DNA of 64,000 bases from Pseudoxanthomonas jiangsuensis. Its GTDB lineage: Bacteria > Pseudomonadota > Gammaproteobacteria > Xanthomonadales > Xanthomonadaceae. A model generated the notes under the pieces. The model made no database searches. It was not told where the DNA came from and saw nothing but the letters and a program-made list of their open reading frames with translations. Location of the stretch: contig NZ_PDWL01000004.1 in NCBI RefSeq assembly GCF_010093185.1, forward strand, positions 1 through 64,000. Reading direction: 5' to 3'. Position 1 is the first letter of the stretch; each line of letters opens with the position of its first letter. The position numbers were made by a program, and so were the translations under genes. Shown here in pieces: positions 18,186 through 27,933 of the stretch.

Positions 18186-19267
18186 CGCCGGGCCGCGTCC
18201 AGTTCGGCCAGCGCCTGCACGATCTGCGGCGAGCGGGCGTTGCGCGCGGCCATCCGGTCCAGGCGCGCGCGGGCCTCGGCCATCTCGCCGCGGCGGGCGT
18301 CGAGCAGGGCCAGGTTGACCCCGGCGTGTTCGTCGTCGGGCACCCGGTCCAGGATCGCCCGGTACAGCTGTTCGGCGCGGGGATAATCGCCTTGGCCGTG
18401 CGCGGCCCAGGCGCGGGCGCGCAGCAGGGTCAGGCTTTCTGCCGGCAGCAGCGCCTGCAGGCGCGCGATCGCGGCGGCGGTGGCCTCGGCGTCGTGTTCG
18501 CCGACCGCGGCGTTGAGCTCGGCCATGGCGCCGCGCACGGCGTTGGCGTCGGCCTCCTCGCTTGCGGCGGCGCGGGTGCTGGCATCGGCCTTGCGCACGG
18601 AAAGCTGGATCTGCGAGGCGACCACCTGCACGTCGGTGCGCGCCGGCGCCTGGGCGGCGGGAATGGCGGCGGCTGCCGGCGCGGCGCTGGCGGCGACCGG
18701 CACCTGCGGCGATGCGGCCGCGGCGGTGATGCCGGGTCCTGGCGCCATGATGCCGCCTTCGGCTGCAGGCGCCGGCAAGCCGGCGACCGCCATGTCGGGC
18801 GTGATGCCGGTGGCCGCAGATGCCGTACCTGCTTCCGTCGCGGGCTGCGCCGGCAGGGCTGCAGTCGTGGCGGCAGGATTCGATGCCACGGGTGCCGAGG
18901 CTGCTCCGGCATCGATGGCGGGCACCTCCAGCGCGTTGCCGGTCGTCGATGGCATGGCCGTGTCGATCGCCGCGATGGTTGCCGGGATCGCCGGCACCGG
19001 CGCGCGCCCGGCTTCCTTCGCAGCGTCCGCATCCGCACCGACCTCCGCATCGGCGATCGTTTCCACCGCCGTATCCGCTGCCGGCCGCGACAGCAGGAAC
19101 CCGACCGGCCCAGCCACCAGCATCCCGCACAGCAGCCACAGCGCCGGCCGGCGGTAGCCGGCCAGGGCCTGGGTCCAGGGCGCGGCGGCCTGCGGCGGCA
19201 GGCTGCCGGCGGCGACGACCGCGGCGTCCGTCGCCGGCTGGCGCAGCGCGTCGTAGACCAGGCTCAT
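18182..19267 (-). CDS. GspB/MshN-like TPR protein
   Basis: 361 residues beginning MSLVYDALRQ, the typical N terminus of GspB/ExeB/MshN proteins. A single membrane segment is at about 43-61, then a long Ala/Pro/Thr-rich spacer (about 62-225), then TPR-like helices (AHGQGDYPRAEQLYRAIL and following). It is probably the inner-membrane partner of the ExeA-like ATPase and the secretin. Its start overlaps the secretin stop by one base (TGATG). The low-complexity linker would span the periplasm. Confidence 0.75.
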   Translation of the reverse strand: MSLVYDALRQPATDAAVVAAGSLPPQAAAPWTQALAGYRRPALWLLCGMLVAGPVGFLLSRPAADTAVETIADAEVGADADAAKEAGRAPVPAIPATIAAIDTAMPSTTGNALEVPAIDAGAASAPVASNPAATTAALPAQPATEAGTASAATGITPDMAVAGLPAPAAEGGIMAPGPGITAAAASPQVPVAASAAPAAAAIPAAQAPARTDVQVVASQIQLSVRKADASTRAAASEEADANAVRGAMAELNAAVGEHDAEATAAAIARLQALLPAESLTLLRARAWAAHGQGDYPRAEQLYRAILDRVPDDEHAGVNLALLDARRGEMAEARARLDRMAARNARSPQIVQALAELDAARR

Positions 19268-21015
19268 CAGATCACCTTCACCCGCAGCACCAGCACCAGT
19301 TCGCGGGTGTTGTGGGTCTTGCCGCGCGAGCCGAACAGCTTGCCCAGGCCGGGTACGTCGGACAGGCCGGGGATGCCGTTGTCGGTGGTGCTGCTGTTCT
19401 GGTCGATCAGGCCGCCGAGCATCACCGTGTCGCCGTCCCTGAGGTTGAGTGTGGTGGTGATGCCCTTGACGTTGATCCTGGGCAGGGTGACCGCGTTGCC
19501 GTTGGGGAACTGCTGCAGGACCAGGCTGTCCGGGTCGACCTGGGTCTGCATCGGATGCACCAGCAGCTCGACCGAGCCGTTCTCGTGGATCATCGGCGCC
19601 ACGCCGATCACCACCCCGGAGAACAGCGAGTCGGTCTGGATGTCGGAGGAGGTGTTGAAGCCGTTGCCGCCGCTGGAGACGTTGGTGGTGGACTTGGTGA
19701 CGTAGCGGATGTTGGTGCCCACGCTCAGGTAGGCCGGGCTGCCGTTGCGCACCCGCACCGAGGGGTTGGACAGGATCTTGACGTTGCCGAACCCGCGCAG
19801 CACGTTCAGCGCCGCCGAGAAGGTGTCGCTGACGTAGCTCAGGCCGGCGGCGCGGCCGAGGGTCGAGCCCAGGCTCTGGTTGGGGAACACGATCTGGCGG
19901 GCCTGGTCGCCATAGCGGCCGTAGCGCTGGTAGGGCAGCAGGTTCGGGTCGGCGGGGATGCCCAGGTCCGGGTCGCCCTCGGTGCCCGGGAACGGCAGGA
20001 TGGTCGCCGGGTCGTTGCCGTACAGGCCGGCCACGCGGTTGCGCAGCAGCTGCCAGTCCACGCCTTAGTTGGAGTTGTCGTTGAGCGAGACGTCCAGGAT
20101 CTGGGCCTCGACCAGCACCTGCCGGCGCAGCTTCTTCTTGCTGTGCTCGATCAGGTCCTCGACCGCGCGCATCTGCGAGGGCCGTGCACGCACGTACAGG
20201 GTGCCGCTGCCGGCGTCCAGGTTGAAGCGCGCGGTTTCCGGCGGCGGCGGGTCGTTCGGGCCGCGGGCCACGGCGGCCGCGCCCTTGTCGGCGCCGAGGA
20301 TGGTCTCCAGCGCGGTGCCCAGCTGCTTGTAGGGATCGTTGTCCTTGCCCACCGTGCCGGACATGGTCAGGGTGCCGCGCAGCTGCTGGCCGCCGCCACC
20401 GCCGCCGCTCTGCATGCCGGCGCCGAACACGTCGCCGCCGGTGGACAGGTCCAGCGAGGTGTTGGAGTCGAGCATGTCGACGTTGAAGATGCGCTCGCTC
20501 ATCTGCGACACCACCAGCGCGCCGCCGCGGACCTCGCCGTGCAGGTCGAAGCCCTCGAGGATGTGGTTGTAGACCTCGCGCGCGCTGACGTTGCTCAGGT
20601 GCAGGCTGGCGCGCTGGCGCTGCTCGAGCACCCGCGGGTCGACGATCAGGTTCATCTTCAGCTCGCCGGCCAGGGCCCACAGCAGCTGGCCGACGTCGGC
20701 GTCGTACATGCTGATACTGACCACGCTGTTCTCCAGCGGGTCGTATGCCGGAGCCACCGGCGCGGCGATCGCGGCCGGGGCGGCGAGCTTCTCGACGCTG
20801 GCGCGCACGCTGTCCTGCTGCGCCAGCAGCTTGGCCGATTCCTCGGCCACCGCGGTGGCGGTGCGCTCCAGCGCCTTGTACTCGGTCGGCGGCAGGTCCT
20901 TCACGCTGCGCGGCGGCATGTTGCTGCACGAGGCCAGCAGCAGGCCGCCGGCGGCGCCGGCGAGCAGCCGGAGCACGGGACGGCGGGAGTGCGGGGCGGT
21001 GGGGCGAAGGATCAT
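19267..21015 (-). pseudogene. mshL: MSHA-type secretin (MshL/GspD/PilQ family) interrupted by an in-frame TAA
   Basis: Outer-membrane channel gene. The first part (21015-20068, 316 codons) has a lipoprotein signal with lipobox LASC at Cys30 and N-terminal secretin domains (VSISMYDADVGQLLWALAGE). It ends at TAA (20067-20065) inside the segment LNDNSN-stop-GVDWQLL. The same frame continues without another stop for 265 codons to 19270 and encodes the pore-forming secretin domain (IRYVTKST, MLGGLIDQ, ending LVLVLRVKVI). A single base change or sequencing error would explain it. The second part could restart at GTG 20061, but would lack a signal peptide. The frame is otherwise intact, which suggests a recent event or an error. 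Confidence 0.85.
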
Positions 21016-21067
21016 GTCGGTGGGCCTTGGAGGAATGCGGGAAGGGCGGATCGGTCTTTCGGTCGGA

Positions 21068-21826
21068 TCAGCGGGAGACGGTGGTGAGCCAGCCAAGCAG
21101 GGCGGTGCTGCTCTCGGCCACCACCACGTCGTCGTAGGCGGCCGTGGCGGGGCGCGTCGGCGCCGCCACGCAGGTGTCGGTGCCTTCGGCGAAGCCGCGG
21201 TTGGGGGCGTCGAAGCCGGTATGGGTGCCGCCGCTGAGGTCGCGGTCGGTCGCCGGGGCCACCAGCACGAAGGCAGGGTTGACCAGGTCGGTGCCGCTGC
21301 AGGCCGTCGAGGCGGCGGTGGCGGAACTGGCGGCGTAATAGGGCGATGCCGCGGACGGCGCGGCGGTGGCGGCCTTGGCCAGCGCCGTGGACAGGCCGGC
21401 CAGGCCCTCCAGGTCCGGACCTTCGACCGCGCCCGGCACCGGCGCGACGAGGTCGGCGCCGCTGCCGCGGTACACGCCGTAGCGCAGCCGTTGCGCGCGG
21501 ACCGGGACCTGCAGGCCCAGGCTCTCGTACGGCAGCCAGCCCACGCCCAAAGTGCCCGGGCAGGCGCTTGCGCCATCGGCCTCGCGGCCACGGTCGCCAT
21601 ACAGGCTGCCGTCGGGGCAGGGCAGGCGCTTGTTGCGCAACAGGAAGTGACGCAATGCCTGGCGCGCGGCTTCGGCGTGCGCCTGGGCGTTGTTCCGCTC
21701 GCGCGCCTGGCCCATGCCTTCGAAGGCCGAGGTCATGGTCAGCGCCAGCAGGCCGAGGATGCCCGCCACCACGGCCACTTCGACCAGGGTGAATCCGGCA
21801 TGGCGACGGCGCGGCGGACGGCGCAT
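21068..21826 (-). CDS. Prepilin-like minor pilin, LPCP family
   Basis: 252 residues. Prepilin signal RRHAG|FTLVE with Glu at mature position 5 and a hydrophobic helix to about residue 32. It carries KRLPCPD, a second Cys, then GWLPYESLGL and LRYGVYRG, matching the first part of the domain in the proteins at 7644-13029. It lacks the NGLDFC block and the extra hydrophobic region. It lies between the PilP-like/coiled-coil genes and the secretin. Probably a minor pilin. Confidence 0.75.
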   Translation of the reverse strand: MRRPPRRRHAGFTLVEVAVVAGILGLLALTMTSAFEGMGQARERNNAQAHAEAARQALRHFLLRNKRLPCPDGSLYGDRGREADGASACPGTLGVGWLPYESLGLQVPVRAQRLRYGVYRGSGADLVAPVPGAVEGPDLEGLAGLSTALAKAATAAPSAASPYYAASSATAASTACSGTDLVNPAFVLVAPATDRDLSGGTHTGFDAPNRGFAEGTDTCVAAPTRPATAAYDDVVVAESSTALLGWLTTVSR

Positions 21827-21827
21827 C

Positions 21828-22457
21828 TCATCGGCTCCCGCCGGACGGGGCGGGCGCGGCGCCGGGGCCGCCGACGTCGTAGCGCAGCTGCGACTGCAGC
21901 TGCTGCAGTTCGCGGGGGATGTCCTGGATGCGCTGTTCGCGGCCCGCCGTCTCGGGCTTCTGGGTCAGCTCGGCCACCTCGCGCGCCAATGCCTGCGCCC
22001 GCTTGGACACCAGCAGGTTGTTGCGGAGGGCATCCAGGTTGACGCCGGGCGGCGCCTGGCCGCTGGCCTTCATCGCATCGATCTGGCGCAGCAGTTCGTC
22101 GGCATTGCGCTCGTTGCGGGCCGCCTGTTCGCGGACCTGGACCACCGCCTGCGCGACCGTGGCGGCGTCGGGCGCGGGCTGGCCCGCGGCCTGGCCGGTG
22201 CGCGCGGCCGCATTCGGGCCCTGGGCGCCGGCAGGCGCCGCAGCCATCCAGGGAGGCGTGTCGGTCGCCGCCGCGGCCGCGGCGGGCTGTGGCGGCGAGC
22301 TGGCCGGGACGGCGTCCGCCGTCGTTGCCGGCGCCTGCGCGGCGCCGGCAGCGTCAGGTTCGGTGGTGCCACGCACCAGCGCGATCAGCAGCACCCCGGC
22401 GAGGACGATCGCGCCCAGCCACAGCAACGGTTTGGCGGCTTCCAGGCGTGTTTTCAT
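21828..22457 (-). CDS. Membrane-anchored periplasmic coiled-coil protein of the pilus operon
   Basis: 209 residues: an N-terminal membrane helix (LLWLGAIVLAGVLLIALV), an Ala/Pro-rich spacer, then a charged helix of about 90 residues likely to form a coiled coil (VVQVREQAARNERNADELLR and following). A Gly/Pro tail ends the protein. It is not matched to a named family. Tight packing (four-base overlap before, one-base gap after) shows it belongs to the operon; a structural role in the inner-membrane complex is inferred. Confidence 0.6.
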   Translation of the reverse strand: MKTRLEAAKPLLWLGAIVLAGVLLIALVRGTTEPDAAGAAQAPATTADAVPASSPPQPAAAAAATDTPPWMAAAPAGAQGPNAAARTGQAAGQPAPDAATVAQAVVQVREQAARNERNADELLRQIDAMKASGQAPPGVNLDALRNNLLVSKRAQALAREVAELTQKPETAGREQRIQDIPRELQQLQSQLRYDVGGPGAAPAPSGGSR

Positions 22458-23005
22458 CGCGGGCCGCCCGAGTTTTCGGGAGCGAGCGGATCGCGCACGC
22501 GATAGGTCTGGCGGCCGCCGGCCGGATCGTCGATGCGTACCCAGTCGGCGCCGATGGCACTGACCCGCGCACCGTCGGCCAGGCGCGAGCCGGCCCGGAT
22601 CTGCTCGCCATTGACGACCGCGGTGCGGCGTCCGTCGGTGACCAGCACCAGCGATACCGCATACGTCGCCGGCCCCGTGGCGGCGCCGACCGCGGCTCCA
22701 CGCAGGCGGTTGGCCGCCACGCTGCCATCGGGATTGAGCGTGGGCGCCGGCATCGCCACCGGCAATGCGACCACCGGAGCGGCGCCGGCGTACGGCATCG
22801 CCGCCACTCCGCGCAGCGCTTCCATGCCTTCCATCGCCTTGCGGTTGCGGGCGATCGCGTTGCGCAGCTCGGCCATGGCGGCGCTGTCCTCGGCCTGGTT
22901 GCCCAGGCGCAGCACGGCGGGCTTGGCGATCACCATGCTCGCCAGCCAGGCGGCGACCAGCAGCCAGGCCGCCAGGGCGAAGGCGGCGGTGAACTTCATC
23001 TTCAT
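22454..23005 (-). CDS. MshK/PilP/GspC-like inner-membrane protein
   Basis: 183 residues. N-terminal membrane helix (about 5-27), then a periplasmic domain whose second half (LVLVTDGRRTAVVNGEQIRAG, with V and W positions after it) resembles the small beta domain of PilP, GspC and MshK. That domain usually contacts the secretin N domains. Two ATGs, at 23005 and 22999, are in frame; the first overlaps the previous stop. The family call is from pattern and position only. Confidence 0.62.
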   Translation of the reverse strand: MKMKFTAAFALAAWLLVAAWLASMVIAKPAVLRLGNQAEDSAAMAELRNAIARNRKAMEGMEALRGVAAMPYAGAAPVVALPVAMPAPTLNPDGSVAANRLRGAAVGAATGPATYAVSLVLVTDGRRTAVVNGEQIRAGSRLADGARVSAIGADWVRIDDPAGGRQTYRVRDPLAPENSGGPR

Positions 23006-24456
23006 GGGGTGGCTCCGGCGACCGCGGCAAGTTCCGCTGCGTTGCCGGCGACCGGCACGGCGGGCATGGCGGCGGTCGCCGCGGGGGCTGGCGCTGCGCG
23101 CTTGAGCAGGTAGGAGAAGAAACCGCCGGCCGAACGCGAGGCGGCGGCGTTCTGCGGGTCCAGCGAGACCGGATCGAAGCCGGCCCGGCGTAGGCGCTCG
23201 ACGAAGGTGGGGATCTGCATGCCCGGGGTGCCGCGGCCGGCATCGACCACCGCGTCCACCCGCAAGGTGGGCTCGCGCAGGTCGGGAACCCCGCCGGTCG
23301 GCACCGGTGCACCCGGTGCCACCGGCTCCTCGACCCGCACCCGCAGGATCCGCACCTGGCCGGCGGCCGCGGCCTGGACCAGGCCCATGCCGGCCACCGG
23401 GTCGATGCCCTGCTGCAGGGTCCGGGCGCGGTCGATGAACTGCAGTACCTGGCCGAAGCGGTCGGGGACTGTCGCCTCGGCGGCCGTGGCCTGGACGTGT
23501 GTGTCGATCTGGCCGATCTGCGCGTCGATCGCCTCGGCGCGCTGGTTGGCTTCGTGCGCACTGAGGGTCCAGCGCGCACCCAGGGCGCCGAGGACCAGGG
23601 CGAACACCAGCGAGGCGGCGCTGGCCCAGGGCAGGGCCCATTCGGCCAGGTAGGCGATGCGGCTGCCGCCAGGGTTGACCGAGATGCCCGCGCTGGCGGC
23701 GCGCTCCATCCAGGCCGCGCCGCTGCGGTACTCGCGGCCTTCGCCGTCCAGCACCCGCCGCACCGGCACGGTGGCCACCGCCAGGCCGCTGCGCGCGGAG
23801 AAGATCTCGCGCAGGGTGTCGTCCAGCCAGGGCTGGCCTTCGCCGGGGTGGCTGACCAGCAGCGGGCACCACTTCACGTCCAGCGGTTCGAGGTTGTCCT
23901 CGCCGCGGGCCAGGTCGTCGGCCACCTGCTCGGCCAGCGCGCCGGCGGTCATCGCCAGGTCGTCCGGGTCGTCGCTGTAGGCCAGCGAGCTGCGGTAGAC
24001 CATGTCGTGCTTGAGCATGGCCAGCACGCTGAGCTGGCGGCCGGACTGCAGGACCACCGCCTGGCCCGGCTTGAGCGCGTTGAACAGCAGCGAGGTGATC
24101 GGCACCAGCAGGCAGTGGTCCGGCTGGGCCTCGGCCCAGGCGTAGGTCTGCTGCCAGGTTTCCAGCGGCACCGCGGTGTACAGGGTCTGGTAGCCGGCGC
24201 CGACGGTGCGGGTCTTGTGGATCAGGACCTTGGCTTCGCCGTCGACCAGGCCGTCCGAGCGCAGCCGCCTTTCGATCAGGGCCACCGCGTGCGCGGGGCT
24301 GCCCTCCAGGGAGATGACGTTGCTGACGGCGCCTTCGAAGTCGGCCACCGCCATCGCCGCGCGCTGCAGCCGCGGGCGTACGTCGCTGCGGCTGACGTGG
24401 CCGCCGTCGAAGGTCAGCCAGGTGTGCTGCTGCTGGACCGCGAATAGCAGGCTCAT
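23002..24456 (-). CDS. MshI/GspL-like (PilM-PilN fusion) inner-membrane protein
   Basis: 484 residues. The N-terminal ~280 residues look like a cytoplasmic PilM/GspL actin-like domain (MSLLFAVQQQHTWLTFDGG start). A single membrane segment (about 287-307) is followed by a coiled coil (HEANQRAEAIDAQIGQIDTH) and a periplasmic ferredoxin-like domain as in PilN. This one-protein PilM+PilN layout is that of GspL and MshI. It would recruit the assembly ATPase to the membrane. Four-base overlaps with both neighbours. Confidence 0.68.
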   Translation of the reverse strand: MSLLFAVQQQHTWLTFDGGHVSRSDVRPRLQRAAMAVADFEGAVSNVISLEGSPAHAVALIERRLRSDGLVDGEAKVLIHKTRTVGAGYQTLYTAVPLETWQQTYAWAEAQPDHCLLVPITSLLFNALKPGQAVVLQSGRQLSVLAMLKHDMVYRSSLAYSDDPDDLAMTAGALAEQVADDLARGEDNLEPLDVKWCPLLVSHPGEGQPWLDDTLREIFSARSGLAVATVPVRRVLDGEGREYRSGAAWMERAASAGISVNPGGSRIAYLAEWALPWASAASLVFALVLGALGARWTLSAHEANQRAEAIDAQIGQIDTHVQATAAEATVPDRFGQVLQFIDRARTLQQGIDPVAGMGLVQAAAAGQVRILRVRVEEPVAPGAPVPTGGVPDLREPTLRVDAVVDAGRGTPGMQIPTFVERLRRAGFDPVSLDPQNAAASRSAGGFFSYLLKRAAPAPAATAAMPAVPVAGNAAELAAVAGATP

Positions 24457-25004
24457 GGGGCGGCTCCGGTGAGCAGGGCCGCATCGCCGGCGGTCGCGGT
24501 GGCGGTGCGGAACAGGATGGCGCCGCGCAGGGTCAGCGACAGCGGCGCGGGCGCGCGGTCGCTGGGCGGCGGGGCGTCGAACAGGCCCTCTTCCGGATGG
24601 GTGACCGACAGCTCGAACGCCTCGGCGCCGAACATGCGCTCGCTGCTGCGGGTGACCGCGCCGAGCAGGCTGGCCGCGTCCTCGCGGCCCATCTGGCTCT
24701 GGCGCAGGTTGATCAGGCGTTCGCCCCAGGCGTCCGGCTGCAGGCCGTGGGCCTGGGCGGCGGTGAGCAGGTCGCGCGCCGAGCGGGCGTATTCCACCCG
24801 CAGTTGCGCCTCCTGCTCGCGCACCTGCGCCTCGGCCAGGGCCTGGTTGCGGTCGCCCAGGCGGGCGTAGGCCTCGGCCAGCGAGGCGCGCGCGCTGATG
24901 AACCACGCCGCGGTGACCACCAGGGCCGCCAGGGTGATGGCGAAGACCGTCAGCGACGTGCGTCGTGACTGGCGCAGTCGTGCGAGCAGGGGGGACGCGT
25001 TCAT
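24453..25004 (-). CDS. MshJ/PilO/GspM-like inner-membrane protein
   Basis: 183 residues: a short cytoplasmic tail, one membrane helix (LTVFAITLAALVVTAAWFIS), a coiled coil (about 42-90) and a small C-terminal alpha/beta region. This is the PilO/GspM topology. It sits next to the PilM-PilN-like protein, its expected partner. It starts five bases after the stop of the first pilin gene. The sequence is weakly conserved in this family, so the call rests on topology and position. Confidence 0.62.
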   Translation of the reverse strand: MNASPLLARLRQSRRTSLTVFAITLAALVVTAAWFISARASLAEAYARLGDRNQALAEAQVREQEAQLRVEYARSARDLLTAAQAHGLQPDAWGERLINLRQSQMGREDAASLLGAVTRSSERMFGAEAFELSVTHPEEGLFDAPPPSDRAPAPLSLTLRGAILFRTATATAGDAALLTGAAP

Positions 25005-25008
25005 GGCG

Positions 25009-25836
25009 TTACTGGTTCATCTTGTAGCTGGCGACCAGGGTCATCACCTGGGCGTCGTCGGTGGCGGTGCCGAAGGTCTCGTCGCTGGTGACGGCGGCGG
25101 CCATCGAGCCGGTGTTGTTGCCGCCCCACTCGGCGCCGATCGCGCCGGCGGTGGTCGCGCCGCCGGCGGCGGTGATCGGGCGGGTGGTGATGCCGACCTG
25201 GCGGAAGGCGCCGTTGGAGGCGTCGGCCTTGCCGTCGACCATCTGGTCCAGGGCGCGTGCCAGGTCCGGGGTCAGACCGGTGATGTACATCGAGTTGCCC
25301 GAGCCCCACAGCGTGCCGGGCTTGTTCCAGCCGAAGCAGATGCGGATTTCCTGCGGGTTGCCGTTGGTGTCCAGGTAGGCGTAACGGTCTTCCTTGCCCT
25401 CGCCGCGGCCCGGCGGCAGGGTGATGCCGGCGCGCTTGACCAGGTCGCGCAGGTCGAAGCCGGCCGAACCCTCCTTGGTGCGGCTCAGGCCGCCGGAGCT
25501 GGGCAGGGCGTCGGTGCCCGAGCAGATCAGGCCCGGCTCGGTGGCGCCGGTCATGTCGCCGCCGGAGAAGCCGGAGGTGAAGTTGGCGCCGTTGACCATC
25601 AGCTGCGGCGCGGCCTGGTTGTCGCCGATCGGCGCGCCGTAGCGCTGCGAGTAGCTGTTGTAGGTGACCACCCACTGGTCGATGAACTTCTGCTTGATCC
25701 GGGTGTATTCGGCGTTGCGCTGGACGTCGCGGCCGATCATGACCGCACCGATGATGACGCCGATGATGACCAGGACCACGGCCATCTCGACCAGGGTGAA
25801 GCCGCCCTGCTGGCGGCGGTTGCGACGAGCTTGCAT
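25009..25836 (-). CDS. Prepilin protein, first gene of the pilus operon
   Basis: 275 residues. Clear prepilin signal RRQQGG|FTLVE with Glu at mature position 5, helix MAVVLVIIGVIIGAVMIGRDV, and a C-terminal domain rich in Gly and Ser with Cys in CSGTD and ICFGW. It ends in SYKMNQ, like the paralogue at 13072-13779. As first gene, and with the most typical signal, it is a candidate for the main subunit, though 275 residues is long for a major pilin. About 285 bases of noncoding sequence precede it. Confidence 0.82.
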   Translation of the reverse strand: MQARRNRRQQGGFTLVEMAVVLVIIGVIIGAVMIGRDVQRNAEYTRIKQKFIDQWVVTYNSYSQRYGAPIGDNQAAPQLMVNGANFTSGFSGGDMTGATEPGLICSGTDALPSSGGLSRTKEGSAGFDLRDLVKRAGITLPPGRGEGKEDRYAYLDTNGNPQEIRICFGWNKPGTLWGSGNSMYITGLTPDLARALDQMVDGKADASNGAFRQVGITTRPITAAGGATTAGAIGAEWGGNNTGSMAAAVTSDETFGTATDDAQVMTLVASYKMNQ

Positions 25837-25923
25837 ATTCGGAATCCCCGTGTGCGCGGAAGGTGCGGAACGTCTGCCGGCCGACCCCTCGGCGCGGTGA
25901 ACGCAGGCTTGATACCGCGGGCG

Positions 25924-25953
25924 CGTAAGCGGACCGTAAGAGCCCGTAAGAGC
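25924..25953. promoter_or_regulatory. Phased CGTAAG direct repeats upstream of the pilus operon
   Basis: Three CGTAAG hexamers start at 25924, 25935 and 25945, i.e. 11 and 10 bases apart. The last two lie in a perfect tandem copy of the 10-mer CCGTAAGAGC (25934-25953). They sit about 90-110 bases upstream of the first pilin start, on the same face of the helix. A regulator-binding array is plausible; no -10/-35 or -24/-12 promoter was clearly seen. Confidence 0.4.
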
Positions 25954-25963
25954 CGGGTTCCTT

Positions 25964-26069
25964 TGTAGGAGCCGGTCTTACCGGCGACCGCCATGCGGAT
26001 GCGTCTGCGTGAAACCGGATGTCATTGGCGCGTCCGCCTGCACGGTCGCCGGCAAGACCGGCTCCTACA
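25964..26069. repeat. REP/BIME-like inverted-repeat element, copy A
   Basis: Two 27-base arms (25964-25990 and 26043-26069) are inverted copies matching at 26 of 27 positions; each begins or ends with TGTAGGAGCCGGTCTT or its complement. The ~52-base spacer contains GCGTCTGCGTGAAACCGG. A second copy with a very similar spacer is at 47770-47876. It lies between the divergent pilus operon and ggt. Confidence 0.85.
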
Positions 26070-26121
26070 GGGGGCATCGGCTGGCAGAATCCCGGCATCT
26101 CCTGTCCAGCTGCCATCGCCG

Positions 26122-27843
<1,722 letters not shown>

Positions 27844-27933
27844 AGGCATCCGTACCGCGGATGTGCAGATGCAGCATGATCCCCCGCCCGCATCCGGGTT
27901 CTAATGCGGCGTCCTGCCGAGGAGTGATTCCGC

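Noticed and set aside
19267..20061. Second half of the secretin as an independent gene
   Set aside because: It starts with GTG in the same frame three bases after the TAA, has no signal peptide, and the sequence across the stop reads as one secretin.
25964..26069. Inverted repeat as the ends of an insertion sequence
   Set aside because: Only ~52 bases lie between the arms and no transposase is present; a second copy has the same short spacer.
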